A stretch of DNA of 64,000 nt from Boswellia sacra (lineage: Eukaryota; Streptophyta; Magnoliopsida; Sapindales; Burseraceae). The position numbers and the translations under genes were made by a program. The notes below the pieces were generated by a model. The model was not told the origin of the DNA and searched no databases. It saw only the letters and a list, made by a program, of their open reading frames with translations. Location: contig SNVD02000326.1 of the NCBI GenBank assembly GCA_013180625.2, forward strand, positions 62,001 through 126,000, written 5' to 3'. Numbering within the stretch: the stretch's first letter is position 1; the number at the start of each line of letters is the position of its first letter. Shown here in pieces: positions 55,506 through 64,000 of the stretch.

Positions 55506-57521
55506 TTCTCCCCCACCTGATTCCGCAACGTCCCCGTTGCATCCTTGAAGATGTATCATCGGTTGTGGGTGAGAGGTCTTATGTCGACGATTCCCTTTTC
55601 CGCGCTTGCGTGACCTCCTGGTTGCCTTCGCGGTCTTGGGAGGCATCATTCTGTGAGACACCATAGATGGAGGTTCGGTGTCAAATTCCTCTTGCCTTGG
55701 TGATTGTCTCTCCGATGTATTTTGAGCCACAACATCCTTGTTTTCGTCAAGGATGGGCAGAAGAATTTGTGGGCTCTTAGTAACAACGAGGTTCTCCCCA
55801 TCGTTGAGCTCCCGAATGGGAGTAAGGAGGTTCGGCTCTTCCTTAATCCCTTGTTCAAATTGTAGTGCGGACATTATCTTCTTCTCGACCTTAGCTACAC
55901 GTTCTATGCCGACCGTGCATGAATGACTTCCATCGAGGATGCTAAGGGAGTTAGAAGATGGTATGGGAAAGGCATGGGCTTGATCGAAGAATTCCATGCC
56001 GAGCACTACTTGGAAATCATCCATAGGAACAATGGAGAAATCAAGCTTACCATTCCACGTGCCAAGTTGGACGGATGTGGCTTTAGACACCCCCACAATT
56101 GCCTTGGCAGCTGAGTTTATGGCTTTGATGGCACCACCTCCCTTGGTGTATTTGAGACCTAACCGTTTGGCCTCTTCTTCGGAAATGAAATTGTGCGTGG
56201 CTCCAGTGTCGAGCATTGCACGCACATCTTTGCCGTTAATGGTGGCACTCACATACATTAAACCTTTCTTGGTAGGTGTGGTTTTCTTGAGTGCACCAAT
56301 GATATGAAGGGAACCCATTTCCGCTTGCGGCTCCTCCTCATGGACACCCCCATCTTGAGTGACAAGAGCATTGAGGGCCTTCCTCTTTGGGCAATCACGA
56401 ACCCAATGAGGACCATCACAGATGAAGCAAGGGCTTTTAGGTTTAGGGGCATCAAACTTACCTCTATTGGGTGTGTTTCGTTTGTCCCCTCCGAATGTTT
56501 TGCGTTCGCCACTTTCCTTGCGAGGATGATGTTGCTCTTCCCCCTCTTTCTCGTGGTTGGGCTTCCTCTCCTTGAATTGGGTAGAGTAATCCACAAGAGA
56601 TTCGGCTACGGCTATAGCATCATCGAGATCTTGCACGTTGCGCCTCTCTAGTTCAATTCTTGCCCAATCTTTGAGCCCATCAAGAAAATAGAAGAGGGAG
56701 TCCTTCTCGGACATGTCCTCAATTTCAAGGATTATAGTAGTGAAGTCTTTAATGTACTCACGGATTGTGCCGCTTTGCTTCAATCGGCGGAGACGACCTC
56801 TTGCCTCCTTCTCGGCATTGCTTGGAGAGAAATGCTTCCGAAGTTCTCTCTTGAAATCCTCCCATGTGCGGAGAGAAATGATGCTTTTGCCCGCGTCGCC
56901 ATGCTTTCGACGCCACCAAAGTTGGGCTGCATCACGTAGAAATGTGGGCGCAACATCGATCCTCGAAGCATCATCGTGGGCACATTTAGCTTCGAAGTAT
57001 TGTTCCAAGCCAAAGAGGAAGTTTTCCACTTTCGTTGCATTGCGGGTGCCATGGTACGTGGGAGGAGTAGGCACTTGCATATTTATCAACGCATTACCGC
57101 TTGTGTAGGAAGGGCTAGCGCGCTCGCATTGGTGCTTCTCCCATTCCGTGCGAGTTTCCTCTACTTCGGCACGAAGTCCTCGCAACTCATGTTCCATAAA
57201 GACCCGCAAGCTTGTGAGCTCTTGTGTAATGTTACGAAGCTCCTTCTCATAAGCCTTACTAAACTCGTTGATGTTGGACTTTGTGGCTTGGGTTATCTCT
57301 CCATATTCCGTCTCTAGACCTTCGAGACGTGCGGAGAGCCCTTCGATCGCATTGTCCATCCCCGAGATAGTTTGTTCAAGGCTTGCAACACGAGGCTCCA
57401 AGACTTCCGTGAATGGAGCTTTAGCCTTACCACGCTTTCCTTGTAGGCGTGGTTGTGGGAGAGATTGTTCCTCTCGACCACGGACTTGCTCCTCGATGTT
57501 CAACTCCATGTCGGATGCCAT
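55416..57521 (-). CDS. Gypsy gag-protease protein, 701 aa, uninterrupted
   Basis: The frame starts at the ATG at 57521 (MASDMELNIEEQ), just inside the PBS. The same frame is open upstream into the LTR, but that would start inside the repeat. Residues 20-150 are charged and probably coiled coil. The gag core (VENFLFGLEQYFEAKC, WWRRKHGD, FSPSNAEKEARGRLRRLKQS) follows at about 180-320. The zinc knuckle CFICDGPHWVRDC (CX2CX3HX4C) is at about 364-376. The aspartic protease MLDTGATHNFISEEE is at about 435, with VVLGMEFFDQ at about 505. Where the autonomous copy continues into RT, this protein has a different tail with a Lys/Arg-rich block (about 625-650, PKTAKATRRSRKRGKGNRR). Its last 29 residues are encoded by the LTR. 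Gag would form particles and the protease would process them; replication would need a polymerase supplied by another element. Confidence 0.92.
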   Translation of the reverse strand: MASDMELNIEEQVRGREEQSLPQPRLQGKRGKAKAPFTEVLEPRVASLEQTISGMDNAIEGLSARLEGLETEYGEITQATKSNINEFSKAYEKELRNITQELTSLRVFMEHELRGLRAEVEETRTEWEKHQCERASPSYTSGNALINMQVPTPPTYHGTRNATKVENFLFGLEQYFEAKCAHDDASRIDVAPTFLRDAAQLWWRRKHGDAGKSIISLRTWEDFKRELRKHFSPSNAEKEARGRLRRLKQSGTIREYIKDFTTIILEIEDMSEKDSLFYFLDGLKDWARIELERRNVQDLDDAIAVAESLVDYSTQFKERKPNHEKEGEEQHHPRKESGERKTFGGDKRNTPNRGKFDAPKPKSPCFICDGPHWVRDCPKRKALNALVTQDGGVHEEEPQAEMGSLHIIGALKKTTPTKKGLMYVSATINGKDVRAMLDTGATHNFISEEEAKRLGLKYTKGGGAIKAINSAAKAIVGVSKATSVQLGTWNGKLDFSIVPMDDFQVVLGMEFFDQAHAFPIPSSNSLSILDGSHSCTVGIERVAKVEKKIMSALQFEQGIKEEPNLLTPIRELNDGENLVVTKSPQILLPILDENKDVVAQNTSERQSPRQEEFDTEPPSMVSHRMMPPKTAKATRRSRKRGKGNRRHKTSHPQPMIHLQGCNGDVAESGGGECYGPPSYKLELAQSHKAWPNPSPPFRNSS
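55506..55516 (-). other. Polypurine tract of gypsy element 2
   Basis: The minus strand reads GTGGGGGAGAA directly before TGTTACGG. It is the same tract as in gypsy element 1 apart from the last bases. Confidence 0.85.
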
Positions 57522-57543
57522 TTGTTCTTTGAGCTCGAACCGT

Positions 57544-57557
57544 GCTCTGATACCAAC
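57544..57557 (-). other. Primer binding site of gypsy element 2
   Basis: The minus strand reads GTTGGTATCAGAGC right after the LTR end TGACA, a tRNA-Met type site. Confidence 0.9.
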
Positions 57558-58181
57558 TGTCACGAGCTTGGAGTTTAGCGCAGCTTGCTCGTGCGGCACT
57601 TAGGCAACTTGAACCCGAAGTTGCTAAGTAAGCCTTGCGGATAGCTTGCTTCGCTTAAGGAAGAAGCTTGTGGACCGTTGAGCTTAAGAACTTGAAGGCA
57701 ACAAGGAGAAGAGTAGGAAGAATGAAGGCAAGTATTGCTTACACAAGAATGCTTTGTATTACGATTGAAAGCTTTACAATGCTTGAATTCAATGAATTTG
57801 TGGATTTGCTTGGATTAGCTTGGATATATTACAAATGAGCCTTGGAGGGGTTTTTATAGTGAGTCACCTCCTCCATAACGGCTAGTTAACGGCTAGTTTC
57901 TAACGGCTATATAACGGCTAGTTTTCTAACGGCTATATAACGGCTAGTTTCTAACGGCTATATAACGGCTAGTTTCCTAACGGCTATATAACGGCTAGTT
58001 CCCAACGGCTATATAACGGCTAGTTCCCAACGGCTATATAACGGCTACCATCTAGACCATCTAGAATATCTAGATATTTACATTAATGCCACTAGCTAGA
58101 ATTTCGGAAAGGTGAGCTTGGATTAGGCCAAGCCTTGTGTGATTGGGCCAACTCTAGCTTGTAACTTGACGGGCCGTAACA
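57558..58181 (-). repeat. 5' LTR of gypsy element 2
   Basis: 624 bp on the minus strand. It starts TGTTACGGCCCGTC at 58181 and ends GTGACA at 57558. The TATA box (CACTATAAAAACC) is at 57851-57859 with the AACGGCTA array directly upstream. The downstream leader shares AATCCAAGC, TTGCCTAAGTGCCGCACGAG and other blocks with gypsy element 1. Confidence 0.92.
57877..58047 (-). promoter_or_regulatory. AACGGCTA repeat array in the 5' LTR promoter (14 copies)
   Basis: Fourteen AACGGCTA units lie in 171 bp, alternating TCTAACGGCTA, CCTAACGGCTA or CCCAACGGCTA with TATAACGGCTA at about 11-13 bp spacing. It ends about 20 bp upstream of the TATA box of this LTR. The match to the YCYAACGGYYA MSA consensus is exact for six of the units. 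MSA sites work in both orientations in plant G2/M genes, so the reverse orientation here is not an obstacle. Confidence 0.78.
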
Positions 58182-58185
58182 ATTT

Positions 58186-58695
58186 GGCCTCCATTTCTTT
58201 CAATCTCCCTCTCATCTCTCTCGCGTCTTCTTCCCTGAAGCTTGTCTTCCCTGGTTTGACCCCATTTCGTCTGTCGTGCTGTCTTCCCTGGTTTGGAGTT
58301 GCATTTCTCTGCTTCATCTTATTGCCTGTTGTTGAGTTGCGTTCTCTCTGCCAAGCCGAGCATCACGAGTCGGAGAATCGTAGACCAGCCAACTACTCAG
58401 CACGAAGAGAATTCAGTCCAGAACCAAATTACTCAGACCCTAACAGCGGGAATTTGTCCTCCATTTCTTTCAATCTCCCTCTCATCTCTCTAGCGTTTTC
58501 TTCCCTAAAGCTTGTCTTCCCTGATTTGACCCCATTTCGTCTGTCGTGCTTTCTTCTCTGGTTTGGAGTTGCATTTCTCTGCTTCATCTTCTTGCCTGTT
58601 GTGGAGTTGCGTTCTCTCCGCCAAGCCGATCATCAAGAGTTAGAGAGCGAGTCGACCAGCCAACTACTCAGCACGAAGAGAATTCTCTTCCTCTC
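58186..58695 (+). repeat. 270 bp tandem duplication, leader-like
   Basis: Two units offset by 270 bp (58186 and 58456) share GCCTCCATTTCTTTCAATCT-type sequence, the TTTGACCCCATTTCGTCTGT block and the GCCAACTACTCAGCACGAAG end. The sequence is pyrimidine-rich, stays open in one frame across both units, and looks like a transcribed leader. Its start repeats 54888-54920 beside the CACTA end (GACCATAATAGCGGGAATTT against GACCCTAACAGCGGGAATTT). It may therefore be the 5' region of that CACTA element's gene. Confidence 0.75.
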
Positions 58696-59010
58696 TTCAG
58701 GCAAGCTCCTTCTCACCCTCCGTCTTATTATATTTGCTTGTTTTCATGATTTTTTTTTTTTGCTTAATTTTTGGGTGTTCAAGTATTTATCTGCAATTTA
58801 TCTGGAATTTTATTGTACCTGAATTTCTTTAATGGGTTTATTTCTTATTATTTACTGAATTAATTCAACGATGCTCCAGCTAGTTGTTTGTGTGGTAGGT
58901 GTAAAGACCCAATTCAGCTTTTTGTGCATGTATTATTTTCCTTATTATTTGGTGGCTGATCTGGTATTTGAATGAACCAATTATGTGGTAGGTGTAAAGA
59001 CCCAATAATT
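58696..59010. other. Spacer with a short repeated motif
   Basis: TGTGGTAGGTGTAAAGACCC occurs at 58891 and 58984, 93 bp apart. A possible splice-donor-like CAGGCAAGCT lies near 58700. No coding frame was recognised. Confidence 0.5.
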
Positions 59011-59226
59011 CTAGATTTTTAGTTTGCTGTTCCTATGTATAATATAGCCTAGCCTGTCTTGAACATCATAGAATTGAATCGCTGTGTGGGCTGACAACCT
59101 GACCCTGCAATCTCTGGGACCTTTCGAAGTGTACACCTTACTGTGACGATCTTTTCTCCCTGTGGATCGAACAATGTGACCTCCTTGGACTTGAACAATT
59201 TCTCCTTCTGTGCTCTTCATTCCCAT
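59011..59226 (-). pseudogene. Truncated CIN-class TCP transcription factor gene (TCP4-like)
   Basis: The 71-codon minus-strand frame starts [16 protein letters not shown], followed by [20 protein letters not shown] and [20 protein letters not shown]. This is the N-terminus, basic region and helix I of a class II CIN TCP DNA-binding domain, close to the TCP3/TCP4/TCP10 group. The homology stops at DRLGY. The loop, helix II and the rest of the protein (normally 350-450 aa with a miR319 site) are absent and replaced by [10 protein letters not shown] and a stop. One basic-region Arg is Cys (GPRDCRVRL). These factors regulate leaf growth and maturation. Without helix II it should not dimerise normally. 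It could be a fragment carried by a transposon or a decayed duplicate. Confidence 0.85.
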
Positions 59227-60230
59227 TCCACCTCGATATCTTCCAGTGGTTTGATTCAGAAATTGTCTGTTGGCTCCTAATTCTATTTGGCTTTGCTGAG
59301 GTTGAAGACATTGAAAAAGGGCAGTGCTTATGCCTGGATTTTGTCGCTGAGTTTCTTGTGCTAGAAGTTGGCCAGGACTCTGAGCGTTCTGATCATCCTT
59401 TTGGAAATCCAGATTCCTAGACTTTCAGATTTTTCTCTTGAAAAAGTTTTTTCCTTTCTTACAGTTCTCTTATAGTAAAATCTTGGTTTGGTCTTCCACT
59501 TCAGCTTTTGTTGTTGCTTGCTTGCTGCTCTACTTCATCTGGAACTGCTACCACCCTGAAATCTGGTACTTCTGTTCAAGGTTTTTGATCCTTAAAAAAT
59601 TTCTGACATTGGATTCTTAGGATTGCATACCCCAATACCACCACTAAATCCAAAACCCTCACTAAAAATACAAACAAAAATAAAAATCTGATTTTTATAA
59701 AATCAAAGTTGTAGCTAACGCATCTATCTTTATCTCAGCAAAGAAAATGAACCAGGCTGGATGTTGGCTTCTCTATGTAGGCTGAAAAAACAAAAAAAAG
59801 AATTACTCCACCAACTTTTTTAAGCTCATCTTGAAAGAGATTTTTTTTTTTAAATTTTAAAAGGATGCACAAACTTATAATTCCTGGTCCCGGGCAGATT
59901 GAAGTAATTTATATAAAATGAAATCCATGGAATTTTGTGAGCTTGAATCAGGAAGCAGTGGAGTTTGTCCTTGATATGAAGCGAGAATGAATATGAATAT
60001 GATTTAAGAGGAAGAGAATGAAAAGGATTGATGTCACATGAGGGGTGATAAGTGGGAAAACAATCTTACCCTCATGAGAACTGTTTGATGCTTCTGCACA
60101 AGGTGGCAGGCAGACTTTGTTCACAAAAGGTAAATTAAGGATCTTTTGTCATCTCAGTCTCAGCCCCTATAAGACATAAAAATGCAACGACATAAACACA
60201 GCCCCTTTATATATTGAATCTAGTCATCTC
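59227..60230 (-). promoter_or_regulatory. 5' flank of the TCP fragment
   Basis: Upstream of the TCP start (minus strand) is about 1 kb of sequence more mixed in composition than its surroundings, as expected for a native TCP leader and promoter. ATATATAAAGGGGCTG at about 60203-60218 (minus strand) is a plausible TATA box. The 62 codons just upstream of the start stay open in frame (for example [20 protein letters not shown]), but I treat this as 5' UTR because TCP4-type proteins start at MGM. Confidence 0.4.
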
Positions 60231-62530
60231 TCTATCTCATTTAGTTATGACTTTTTTTTTTTAAAAGACTTGTTAATAAGGATTGTTGGTGATGCGTTAT
60301 GATTAGCCTCATGGCTGATAAAGAAATGACCCAATTGGCCAGCTCTCTCACCCACTCCTTTTGAAGGCTCTGATAATGATATCCTACAGCTTTTCTAGTT
60401 TCTTTCCTTTCTGTGCTTTTTGTAGTTCCACTATTAAGATATAATCTGTGAGTGTGGTTTCACTCAAAAGAAACGACAAACATACTTCTCTTTCGCTCCA
60501 ACGCATTTTTCCATAATCCTTAATTTTCAACACTTCGTGTTCTGCTACAATTACGTATACTTGCCAAATTTTGGTAAAATAATAATAATAAGCCATGGTG
60601 TTCTGCTTTCTCCTCTTGTTATCTCATTTTTGTTATGAGTGGTAAATTCTTATAGGTTTGCATTAAAATCGTATCATGTAGTCAAGTTCCAATCTTAGCT
60701 ATTTTTTATGCATTATGCATATTAAGATTTTATTTTTTTTATCTTTCTCTGTGTTTCCCTATATATTTTTATCTTTCTCTGTTTTTCCCTATAGATTTTT
60801 TTTACTCCTCAATCGAATGGCACGAAGATCACACATGCGAAGTCATGTTTTAGTATTGTATCTCTTCACAAGTTTTCCAACTGTGCTGTTCGAAATCTTA
60901 AGGTTCTTGCCAACTTTTTTCTTTTTTAATCGTATCTTAGTTAAATTGGGTTTATATGATATTGGCTTTACAAAAATTTCATCAAATGACGCTGAAGTCA
61001 ATTTGGTTGTTGGGTGGCATTTTTTGTCGTGGAAGCAAACCTTTTCTTTCCTCAACCTGTCCAGGTTAGAATTTTATATTGATCATGCTAGTCATCTCAT
61101 TGTATGTGTCTAATACCATCAATTTTAAAGCATTCATGCTGATAAATTTTGTCTTGCTTATATGGACAGTTGCTCGTTTTATCCTATTTGTTGTTGCACC
61201 AGAGTGGCTGGCTGACGAATTTCATGATTCCATAGCTGGTTGGTGTTCTTTCTCTCATAACTGGAGGTTGTAGTCATCCTAAATATTCAAGAAATGAGAG
61301 CATTTAGAAATTGTGAACTTAGTTTAAATTGCTTTGGTTCAATTACTTGTATAATTTTCTTGCTCTCTTTTACGTAATACACCTAGCCTGAGGAACTTGA
61401 CCAAAAGGAATTTTCACTTCACCTGCTTGCATTTCCAAACTCCAGATTTTTCATGCTCAGTTTGAGCCATATAATGGAAATTCATTCCTTGACCAGTTAA
61501 ATTGAGCTACCCCTAGTTCATGTGTTCTGTAAATGGTGCCTACACCTTGGAAATTTGTTTCTATGAGTCACCTTCACATAAAGAGTTAATATTTTAAAAT
61601 ATATACACAAACTAAACGATTTGTTCATTGTTTTAGTTTTCCTCTTAGAACCTGTCATCCACAAAGGGCTGGCTACCACTGGTACACGCACTCTCTTTTG
61701 GACACATTTTATGTGCTTGTGTGTCTGTGCATAGAGAGAAATATTGACTGACAGATTGATTGGCTGGGCACCTCCATCTTTATTGCAACAACTGCATAAT
61801 GATGGTTTGTTCTTCCAATAGTTGATAGATTGATATTGACTGATTATAAAATTGTAAATACAATTAGTAATTTTGGTATAAAGTTAAGTTTCATAATTAA
61901 GATTTTGAATAATATGCAGTTTGAAAAATATGGTTTGAAAGTCACTTTATTTGAAATTTATGTTGTTATGGAAGATTGGCTACCCATTTATGTTCTTTTT
62001 CTTTTAATTCTTTCTCTAGGTTGTCAGATTCCAATTGCTGGATCAACCTGCCAACAAATTAATTAATTGAAAAGAAGCAAGCTGAAGACAGAGGTTTGGT
62101 GACTGATTATCAGGTGTGAATAAGTAAACCAAATAGTTACTCTTTCACTGCTGCCTATTGATTGCACATTCTCTGTCCTATGCTAATACTATTGTTATTT
62201 GCTAATGCGAAGAAAATTAAATCGTAAGAATTTAGTTCTTGCTTCTGTGTTTGGGTGAGGCAATGCCTTGAAACAAATTGGAAGAATCTAATTTGCATAA
62301 CTAACTTTGAAATGATCAATGGGCCATATTTGATGTACTAGAATTGAGCAAAAACATGACATCCAGATTAATGTAAATCAGCTTATTGATGCATACCATA
62401 CAAACTTCTGTCCTGTTAGCATGTTTCTGGTGGATTTTTCTGCAATGATTGTTGTTTGATTTATAGCTAATTATGAATCATTTGCGGGAAATGCTGTCCA
62501 AATTTGATTGTTCTTTGATTTATGGCTAAT
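60231..62530. other. Spacer, no gene recognised
   Basis: Several open frames of 60-130 codons (for example 60715-61113 and 61830-62066) have no domain I know. The composition alternates between T-rich and mixed blocks, as in introns or a transcribed non-coding region. Nothing can be called. Confidence 0.4.
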
Positions 62531-62539
62531 TATGAATCA

Positions 62540-63560
62540 TTAGAAGCCCAAAAAATTGCCACAACATTTGTTTAGTGGGCAGCCCACTACACAAATAAAA
62601 TACACCAGCCCATCGAATGAACAAAGAGGGCCCATCCCACTAACATAAGCAAAGTGGGTAGCCTACTAAGCCCAAAAAAAGCATTTAGGCCCAACTAATT
62701 CCAAAAAAAATAGAAACAGCCCATTAAACCAACAATTAATTAAACTAACTTAGCCCATTCACTTATAAACTAAATCAACCCATCCCACTAACATAAGCAA
62801 AGTGGGCAGCCCACTAAACCCAAAAATAAGGCATGATGGCCTAACTAATTCAAAAAAAAAAAAAAAAGCAGCCCATTAAACCAACAATTAATTAAACTAA
62901 CCTAGCCCATTCACTTATAAACTAACCTAACCCATCCCACTAACATAAGCAAAGTGGGCAGCCCACTAAACTAAAAAATAAGGCATGACGGCCCAATCTA
63001 ATTCCAAAAAAGGCTGATAGCCCATTAAACCAAAAAAATTGATGGCCTAATAATGCCTATTAAACTAACAATTAATTAAAATAACTTAGCACATTCACTT
63101 ATAAACTAAACCAACCCATTCCACTAACATAAGCAAAGTGGGTAGTCCACTAAACCCAAAAAAAGCATTTAGGTCCAACTAATTCCAAAAAAATAGAAAC
63201 AGCCCATTAAACCAACAAATAATTAAACTAACCTAACCCATTCACTTATAAACTAAACCAACCCATCCCACCAATATAAGCAAAGTGGGTAGCCCACTAA
63301 ACCCAAAAAAAGCATTTAGGACCAACTAATTCCAAAAAACATAGAAACAGCCCATTAAACCAACAATTAATTAAACTAACCTAGCCTATTCACTTATAAA
63401 CTAACCCAACCCATCCCATTAAAACAAACAAACAAAAAAAAGATAACAGCACATTACACCTTATAAAAAGACACTAGCCTTCTAGAACTAAATTAAAAAA
63501 ATGGTCCAACAGCCCATTAAACCTTTAAAAAAGACACAAGCCTACTAAAACCAAATAAAG
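62540..63560. repeat. Tandem satellite, about 6 units of 147-152 bp (one of 184 bp)
   Basis: CCCATCCCACTAACATAAGC or a variant recurs at 62631, 62779, 62931, 63115, 63262 and 63410. Each unit also has AAAGTGGGCAGCCCACTAAA, a poly-A stretch, CAGCCCATTAAACCAACAAT and CATTCACTTATAAACTAA. The third unit carries an extra 35 bp block (AGCCCATTAAACC repeated). The array fades after 63420 into degenerate ACAGCACATTA/ACAGCCCATTA pieces. The repeats are unusually rich in AGCCCA (TGGGCT on the other strand). Confidence 0.92.
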
Positions 63561-64000
63561 TCAAACGGTGGTTTCACATAAAGTACGGATCCTGCTTCTA
63601 TACTTTGTTATAAATATTATGTTTTCCTATGTTCGTTGAAAAGTTTATTAAAATTGTTATATTCAATTGTTATTCATGCATATAAGCTTAGACCCCGTTC
63701 AAGAATTATTATATGACATATCTTTTTTCATTTTCATCGAAAGATGACAATAAAGAGTGTATGTCTAGTAATGATTCTTGAATTGTCCAGATTCGGACAG
63801 TTCAAGCATGCATAAGTTTGTATTGTAAATTAGTTGGTCATGTTTTGTTCCATCTTATCAGAAAATTTGGTTACATTTCCTCATGTTCTCTCAGTACATA
63901 ATAGATAATTGTCTGTTTTGTGTTAATTTTCGAACATCAAAATGACACATGCATTCAATCAACTATATATATGTGTACTTAGAGAACTATAGGGAAATGC
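63561..64000. other. Spacer to the window end
   Basis: AT-rich. GTCCAGATTCGGACAGTTC at about 63786 has small inverted arms. No gene was seen. Confidence 0.4.

Larger units (their letters stand above)
54921..58181 (-). mobile_element. Gypsy element 2: LTR retrotransposon with gag-protease only
   Basis: LTRs at 54921-55505 and 57558-58181 begin TGTTACGG and end GTGACA on the minus strand. A PBS (reverse of GCTCTGATACCAAC, 57544-57557) and a polypurine tract (reverse of TTCTCCCCCAC, 55506-55516) are present. ATTT flanks both ends (54917-54920 and 58182-58185). The interior is only 2.05 kb and is filled by one open gag-protease frame with no RT, RNase H, integrase or chromodomain. The protein is close to gypsy element 1 at 5810-12688, which is the decayed autonomous form of the family. 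Confidence 0.93.

Noticed and set aside
55463..57603. Several plus-strand frames of 60-130 codons
   Set aside because: They are antisense shadows of the gag-protease ORF on the minus strand.
58139..58822. 227-codon frame over the tandem duplication
   Set aside because: It starts inside the gypsy LTR, and its Ser/Leu/Phe-rich sequence is a translation of pyrimidine-rich leader repeats.
60715..61273. Possible membrane-protein gene (frames of 132 and 64 codons)
   Set aside because: T-rich composition gives Phe/Leu-rich translations; no domain, no splice pattern and no second evidence.
62540..63560. CRISPR-like regular repeats
   Set aside because: The units of about 148 bp are repeated throughout, without unique spacers, in a plant genome; it is a satellite.

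Overview
This window is nuclear DNA from a flowering plant, most likely a woody eudicot. The evidence is many TIR-NB-ARC-LRR (TNL) resistance-gene pieces with plant-type C-terminal (C-JID) exons, plant-type copia, gypsy, hAT, Mutator and CACTA elements, and a CIN-class TCP transcription factor fragment. The style of the TNL C-termini would fit Citrus or another Sapindales genome, but that is only an impression. I see no intact host gene, no rRNA or tRNA gene and no CRISPR array. The only long intact reading frames belong to two LTR retrotransposons.

Layout. 1-2006: 5' half of a decayed copia element on the minus strand, inserted in a TNL tail (2007-2240). 3657-5633: Mutator-like element with a hAT element inside it. 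5810-12688: decayed chromodomain gypsy element, with a 1.67 kb solo LTR of SIRE/Maximus copia type inserted in its integrase. 12768-13871: second long-TIR element. 14725-30004: one TNL pseudogene (TNL1) spread over 15 kb by nested insertions: a TRIM-like element holding a hAT element, a hAT element holding a captured host exon and a second SIRE-type solo LTR, a 565 bp solo LTR in an intron, and a 6.5 kb copia element with 1,041 bp LTRs. 30-40 kb: AT-rich repeats plus tail and 5'-flank fragments of further TNL copies. 40862-46099: complete copia element with one 1,335-codon ORF and a perfect target duplication. 46833-51674: TNL2, a nearly full-length but broken TNL pseudogene. 52939-53577: isolated TNL C-terminal exon on the opposite strand. 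54763-54885: CACTA transposon end. 54921-58181: gypsy element with an intact 701-codon gag-protease ORF and no polymerase. 58186-58695: 270 bp tandem duplication. 59011-59226: truncated TCP gene with its 5' flank. 62540-63560: tandem satellite of about 148 bp units.

Taken together the locus is a resistance-gene graveyard. An array of TNL copies decayed and was used repeatedly as an insertion target, and the target duplications allow the order of insertions to be read. The most notable biology is in the gypsy family. The copy at 54.9-58.2 kb keeps only gag-protease, carries in each LTR an array of 11-14 AACGGCTA repeats just upstream of the TATA box (matching the plant mitosis-specific activator consensus), and shows a 4 bp target duplication supported by a paralogous empty site inside the window.
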